Assembly (NCBI GenBank): GCA_030407085.1
Contig: CM059584.1
Location: forward strand, 5,766,001 to 5,830,000
Origin: Trichopria drosophilae
Lineage: Eukaryota; Arthropoda; Insecta; Hymenoptera; Diapriidae
Length of the DNA: 64,000 nt
Direction of reading: 5' to 3'
Below the pieces are notes generated by a model, which did no database searches, had not been told where the DNA came from, and saw nothing but the letters and a program-made list of their open reading frames with translations. Each line of letters begins with the position of its first letter. Positions within the stretch are counted from its first letter, which is position 1. This document shows, in pieces, positions 58,531 to 64,000 of this stretch. The position numbers were made by a program, and so were the translations under genes.

Positions 58531-61500
58531 TGAGTCTGTAGCTTTTCGGCATACTAATGACATATGGGCTAATCCGCAAAACCTTTAAATTTTGAGTCAT
58601 AAAATCAAAAAAGTTGTATGTGTTAAGCACATTATTGGAATTTTTATATGTTGTAGTATAGATTAAGAAGTAACAAATGACTCAGTGTGCTTCATTTTTT
58701 AAGCAACTCTGAAGAGTGAAAATTATCATCTGAGAATTTTTATATTAGTGATCTTAACTCTTAAAATGTAGAGGTGACGTTCGACATTTTGGAGCCACTG
58801 TTGTGAAGCCGCCAAATTGAATTTTGAAAATCTAAACACCAACTAAGCTGCACATCAAAAAAGTGCTTTCAATTGAGAAATTGCTTCATGCGATTATCAA
58901 TTTGAATGTAAAATTTATAATTAAAAAGTATTGAAATGATACAATTTATGCATTGGTATGCATTCAGATACATGTTGGTTTGAGAATTATATAGTTGAAT
59001 AAAATACAATAAATATTATGTTTTTAGATTTATTGCACATTTTATTGCATTTCCGGGCTGGTCGAGTTTTAAAAATTATAGGAGGTTTTTATTACTAGTA
59101 GGCTTAGTTTTAGACTTTTCCTCTAATGCTCTTGAATTTTTTGTTTTTCCATTTTTGTAAGTATTATTATCAACAGACTAGCTTTCCGGTTCTAAAGAAA
59201 ATCGTAAAAAACTTGACATGAATGCGTTAACTACAATTTTAATAATGAAAAATCGTTATTTACCATGGTGATACAAAGGGTTAAAACCATTATTAGATGT
59301 TAGTGTTTTGATGATACCTCTATTGCCTGCTTTTAAAACGAACATACATGTTGCAAATAATGTTCTTTTTCAATTGACGGTGTGCCATTGAAAAATGACC
59401 ATTGTTTTAACCAGTTACGCAAGTGCTTTTTCACTTCAAGCATATATTTCTTCGACGTCTCTTGTGAGCACATTCTCAAACGACGTCTGGATTTCCTGCT
59501 TTTTCTATGTTCAAAAATTATTAATTTTTACTCGTAACGATTAAAGATATGCTGCCCGGGAGGTCGGTTGAAAATGAACTGAAATTTGTTTTTTTTTTTG
59601 AAAAAACGAAGGACACATTTTAAAAGTACTCTTTTCAGCCTTCCTGAAAAGGGCACATAGCTCTATCAGGGTACAAATTCTTTGTTTTTCTGTCTATTAG
59701 TACGTGTAAAAAAGCCAGACAGATTAAAGAAACGCTGAAATCGCTACAAGACCAAACATGAAAAAAAATTACTGTGGGGACACTTTAATTTAGGCGTTTT
59801 TTACATATTTTTCGGTTTCAAAGGTATGAATTTCGTGCTTTTATCTAATCAATAATGAATTACATACATTGGTCGATATGTTTGGACTGTACCTAATAAT
59901 GTTGACCAGTTTAATCGCAGAAAAATAAAATAAAAATGCTCTAAAATACACTTCGACACGAAATTTAAAGGTTTCGCAGATTTTCCCATATAACGTACAA
60001 TATATAATAATATCTACAATATAACTATTTTAATTTGGGAATGAATAATTTTTAAATTTGGCTTTCAAAATGTCATGAGTATCTCTGTCACGAGTGTATG
60101 AAGATGTTTATAATTTGACCTCTTTGAAACCTAAAGGTATCTCTCACCTAAAATGTCGCTGATGCCGACTTCATTTCTTTATAAACCATTAAATTAAAAT
60201 GAAAAACTCTGAATTAGTTTTCGATAAAAGAATATACGTTGTCGCCATTTTGAAATTTGTTCGATTCTACAAAAAAAAAAAATGTTTTGATCAACAAAAG
60301 ATTTCATATACAAAAACAAATTTATAACGAGAGTTTGACCTAAACTACTAAAAAAACTACTTACGTAGCTAACAAAAAAAATAACATTCTATAATTTCAT
60401 AGTATACAGTTGTACAAAAAAAAAGCTGAATGGCAAACGCAAAAATCAGGGTAGCGTGTTAATATAATTATATTGATTTTAAATCTAAATGGCATAAAAC
60501 GTACGATATATAATAATATCTACAATGTAACTTAATTAATTTCAGCTAAATATATGATAATATATCCCAGAAAACTTACGTAAGCAATGCAGCGAATAAT
60601 CTTTTTGTCGTTTCAATTCGATGTTACCACTTTTTTTACTTGTAACGTAATTTAATTTACTCACTGGTACTATTTAGTAACTTACATTTTTAAGACTCGA
60701 TATAAAGTTGTGTATTTCCTCTTTGTACACCGTTTAAACTGACTGTAACTGCATATCTTTTATATAGATATAAAAGAGAAAAAGAAGAGTATTTACTAAC
60801 AGACTGGCATAATAAAAACACCTGGTCGGATCAATATCTCAACTTCCGTTTAGATTATATCCCCTAAAATACGAAATCGATGTTATGTACAATTTAATAT
60901 ATGGGGCAATTTTATTATCTGACATCAAATTCAGAGAGAAAAATGTTACATTAACTACACAAATTCTGACTCAAAGTAGCTGTCACCCTAATTTTATTCA
61001 CAAATTTGTAATTATTACAAAACGTTTTCATATAAAATTAAAAAATGATAGTCCGACCGATAAATCTAATCCTGTAACCACTATATGCCTCCTATTTCAA
61101 ATGGTAAAACATTTTGGAATCTTTAAAAAAAAAACGTGTTTCTGCTATAACAAAAGCAATTAAAAATATTATTTCCCTGGGATCGCTATGCGTACATCGG
61201 AAAAACAGGGAGGCTCCTCAAAAACACTTTTTTTAATGAAAATAATTACAGAACTCTTAATAAACGCAGATTTACAAATGAGCATGAATTCCATTGCTCA
61301 ACAATCTAAATTTTGTGCTATGAAAGTAATCCATTCAAACGTAAGGAAATATAGAGAATAAATAAATAAAAAATTGAAGAGCAACATTCACAAAAATATA
61401 AGAAATTCGCAATCACAAAAATAGAGATATTGTAATTTAATTGGAGTCCTTGACATTTTTTTCTATCAAGTCATCAACGTTCTAAACGCCATAACTTCGC

Positions 61501-62370
61501 CGGAAATTGATTGTTTTTGTTCATCCGGAGTTCATTACAAACGCAAAACATCCAAGGAAATATATTTCACTTAACAAAGTTGTTAAAAAGCATTGTCTGA
61601 AAACGTACAAAAATTATCTTAAGATTTAAAACAATGACAAAAGTCAGAGCTTTTGATGAACGAGAGAGGACAAAATGAAAAATCGAAAAAAATTAATCAA
61701 TAATTATTTGAGCCCATTCAAATCAGCACCAGTCAAATTCAAATAACTACAGTATAAAAATGTAGTATTGACAAAAATTAAAATAAATAATTTTATTTTG
61801 ATATCGGTGGATGGAATTTCTCTGTTTACTAATATTTCTACTTAAGTTTCGTCTTAAAAAGAAATGGAATATAATCAAGGACTCGAATAATAACACCATT
61901 TATACCCAGAAAACGGGCAATAATTTTTCGTAGGTTTTCGTTGCGCTGAATCGAAAACAAATTTGTCCACAGAATTGTTCTATCACGTCAAAATTGTGAT
62001 AATCACGTCTAATACAGTATTAGATTTTTAGAAAATTAATTTTTATTCTGAAACTGTTCAGTTGAATTTGGATGTTGAATGTTTATGCTATTCCCTACAA
62101 ATGTATCTCGTATGTCCATTTGGATCTTAAAATTTTCCGTGAAGATGTAAATAGAACATAACCATTTCGGGTACATATTATTTTATGTGTTACCATCCTC
62201 TTTCTGATTACAAGTGGAATTGTTTTTCGACTAATACAGCTATTAAATTATCACACATACAATTTCGACTAAAAAAATATTGAAATAATTAAGAATATTT
62301 TAGAAAGCAATAATTTTATAGAAAACATTACTTCTGATTTATTTAAAAAAACAAGTGCATACGATTTATA
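58531..62370. other. AT-rich flank, no gene recognised
   Basis: Holds one diverged direct repeat of about 47 bp (59990-60036 and 60496-60543, sharing atatataataatatctacaa). No supported exon. The 92-codon plus frame at 60885-61163 has no recognised domain. Confidence 0.45.
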
Positions 62371-62375
62371 ATTCT

Positions 62376-62412
62376 ATTACTACTACTACTACTACTAATA
62401 ATAATAATAATT
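62376..62412 (+). repeat. (TAC)n-(TAA)n microsatellite
   Basis: attactactactactactac then taataataataa, immediately before the retroelement fragment. It may be part of the same insertion. Confidence 0.85.
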
Positions 62413-62417
62413 TATAG

Positions 62418-62765
62418 TATGTTAAAACTAGTAGTATTCCATATGGTCTAAGAATTGTTTATAAACCATTTAATACAAATTTTCATTCCAATACTGGTGC
62501 TATTAAACCATATAAAATCAGACTAATTAAATTATACCAATGTCGTGTAGTTTATCTGATTAAATGTAATCAATGTAACTTAGTTTATGAAACAGGAAAA
62601 CTTCTAAAAGATAGAACTAATGGGCACAAAAGTCATATAATGTCTAGTAAACATAGAATTGACGCACGACATAATTTGAATGATAAAAACACTGATATTT
62701 TACTTAGAGAAAGAAATAAATGGAAACAAAAAGTTTGTGAACATTTTTTTAATAAAAAATATTAG
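62418..62765 (+). pseudogene. Penelope-like retroelement fragment, GIY-YIG endonuclease region
   Basis: A frame without a start codon, open from 62418 to a TAG at 62763-62765 (115 codons). It contains VVYLIKCNQCNLVYETGKLL followed by KDRTNGHKSHI. This matches the animal GIY-YIG pattern (V-YLI-C--C---YVG-TG--L--R-N-H), with the CxxC pair typical of Penelope-like elements. The YVGxTG block is shortened (Val-Gly of the second signature missing), so the nuclease is dead. The upstream reverse transcriptase is absent. The tail, LRERNKWKQKVCEHF, fits the end of such proteins. An old 5'-truncated copy. Confidence 0.6.
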
Positions 62766-63690
62766 AATACAATTAAGTTTTTCGGACCAATTTAAAAAAT
62801 TTAAAACAGCATGTGTATTTCTTGTATAGATCAGTCACTGATTACCTTCAGACATGTTGTCACCATGATTCGAGACACTTCTTATCCAGTATCTTTTTCA
62901 AAATTCTATACTTTAATTTGATTTTACAGGAACTCATATTATATTTTTACTGCACTTTTGCGAAGTTTCTTTTGTATGTGATCACGAAAAATTACATTTA
63001 CTAAGGTAAGAAATATTAATTTGTATTATTATTATTATTATATTTAAACAATTATTTTCCGTTTTTCATATTAAGCGTTGTCAATCACTTGTTCAATATT
63101 TCAATGTAAGCATTACATTCCGTTATTCCTTTCCACAAAATTGTTTAGTTCATACATTTTTTACAGATTTTGTAAATTGATTTTTCTGAAGGGAGTCTAG
63201 AATAAATTATCAAAACGTAATTGTTTATATTTCCTATACATCATAGTCTATTAATAAAAATTGTCAAATTTGCACGGTAGTAATATTAACAATCTCAAGT
63301 TAGAATTCTGATTAGACACGGCCAGATCTTGAACATATTAAATATATGTAAGAAAAAAAATTTCTATTTTACTAAAAAATTACACCTTACTTATTTTGAA
63401 TACATACGGATTAAGAAGAAACATTCTTTTTTGGAGGTAATTCTTGACTACTTTTACACAAGAAACAAACTTTAAACATTCGAAATAGCTTATCAATGGG
63501 AGTATTCTATTCCACATCATAAAACACGAAAATAGATCATTGTTGTCGAAAATAAATAAAAATATGCAAATATTAACATCGAAATTAAGTTAAGATTTTG
63601 GAAAATTATTCAATTTGTTGAAAGTATAATGTGCGATGATGAAATTGAAAAGCTAAAAAAACGTTTTTACCAGTACTAGAGTAAAAAAAG
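62766..63690. other. AT-rich flank, nothing recognised
   Basis: Includes a short (ATT)n run near 63025-63042. No supported exon. Confidence 0.5.
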
Positions 63691-63950
63691 TAAAGCATAC
63701 GCTTGCGGACTTGCGTAATTTTCAATTATCTCTGCAAGTGGCAAAGAATAACTGATGACTTCAGTTAAGCGCGAAAGGAAGGTGCGGTTACCCAATGTGC
63801 CCCAAGCCTAATTGCAGGTATAATTACTGGTTGTTATGTGGATGTATTCGAAGATCTCCGCAACGAGGATGCAAGTTCAGAGAGGCTGATCGAATCTCCC
63901 GATTGCTACTGTGCTTGCTTTAGAATGATTTATCGGTCAATGTTCTTATC
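63690..63950. other. GC-richer patch at right edge, unexplained
   Basis: Higher-complexity sequence (ggtgcggttacccaatgtgc, agatctccgcaacgaggatg) with no open frame of note. It could be the start of a feature continuing outside the window. Confidence 0.2.
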
Positions 63951-64000
63951 TATTGTTCACGTAACTTCTAATTATGTTCTGAGTGGAGATGATTTATGAA

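Noticed and set aside
53200..64000. CRISPR array, operon or prokaryotic contamination
   Set aside because: No spaced identical repeats; spliced animal gene and eukaryotic transposons throughout the window.

Overview
The window looks like AT-rich insect nuclear DNA: intron-sized spaces, GT-AG splice sites, many short DNA transposons and foldback repeats, and almost no long open frames. I cannot fix the order from sequence alone; a hymenopteran or another large-genome insect is plausible.

Only one gene is convincing. Three exons on the minus strand (53577-53714, 47035-47104, 10503-10785) join in frame with clean splice sites. They encode the N-terminal 164 or so residues of a calpain that matches Drosophila Calpain-C (CalpC) as I remember it. 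The catalytic cysteine of the GDCW motif is lysine here (GDKW), so the product should be a non-proteolytic calpain, as in Drosophila. The introns are about 6.5 kb and 36.2 kb. The gene continues beyond the left edge: I found no further exon in 1-10500. An upstream non-coding exon, and perhaps a CpG-richer promoter stretch near 57.2-57.7 kb, would lie to the right of exon 1.

Everything else is intron or flank. Left flank and third intron (1-10.5 kb): GC-rich stretch, a foldback at 1.28-2.22 kb, a piggyBac-like palindromic MITE at 5.42-6.91 kb, and a dispersed ~120 bp repeat at 9.6-10.0 kb. Second intron (10.8-47.0 kb): an inverted-repeat element with a GA-rich core at 11.0-12.3 kb, a hairpin at 13.2-13.4 kb, an 8-bp-TSD element interrupted by a pogo/Tigger-like element at 18.2-19.6 kb, a truncated inverted copy at 19.9-20.3 kb that preserves the unoccupied site, small TIR and foldback elements at 23.6, 24.3, 39.3 and 44.2 kb, and a palindromic cluster at 31.9-32.95 kb rich in TCAAGGTCA. 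First intron (47.1-53.6 kb): a hammerhead-ribozyme-like core motif near 51.18 kb. Right flank (53.7-64 kb): a ~1 kb FoldBack-like array of short tandem units in opposite orientations at 56.2-57.2 kb, a decayed piggyBac-MITE relative at 58.2 kb, and a GIY-YIG fragment of a Penelope-like retroelement at 62.4-62.8 kb.

The most notable theme is the number of long inverted repeats inside the transcription unit of one gene. Several would be transcribed as hairpins in the Calpain-C pre-mRNA. No CRISPR, operon or prokaryote-type feature is present, and I recognise no tRNA or rRNA.
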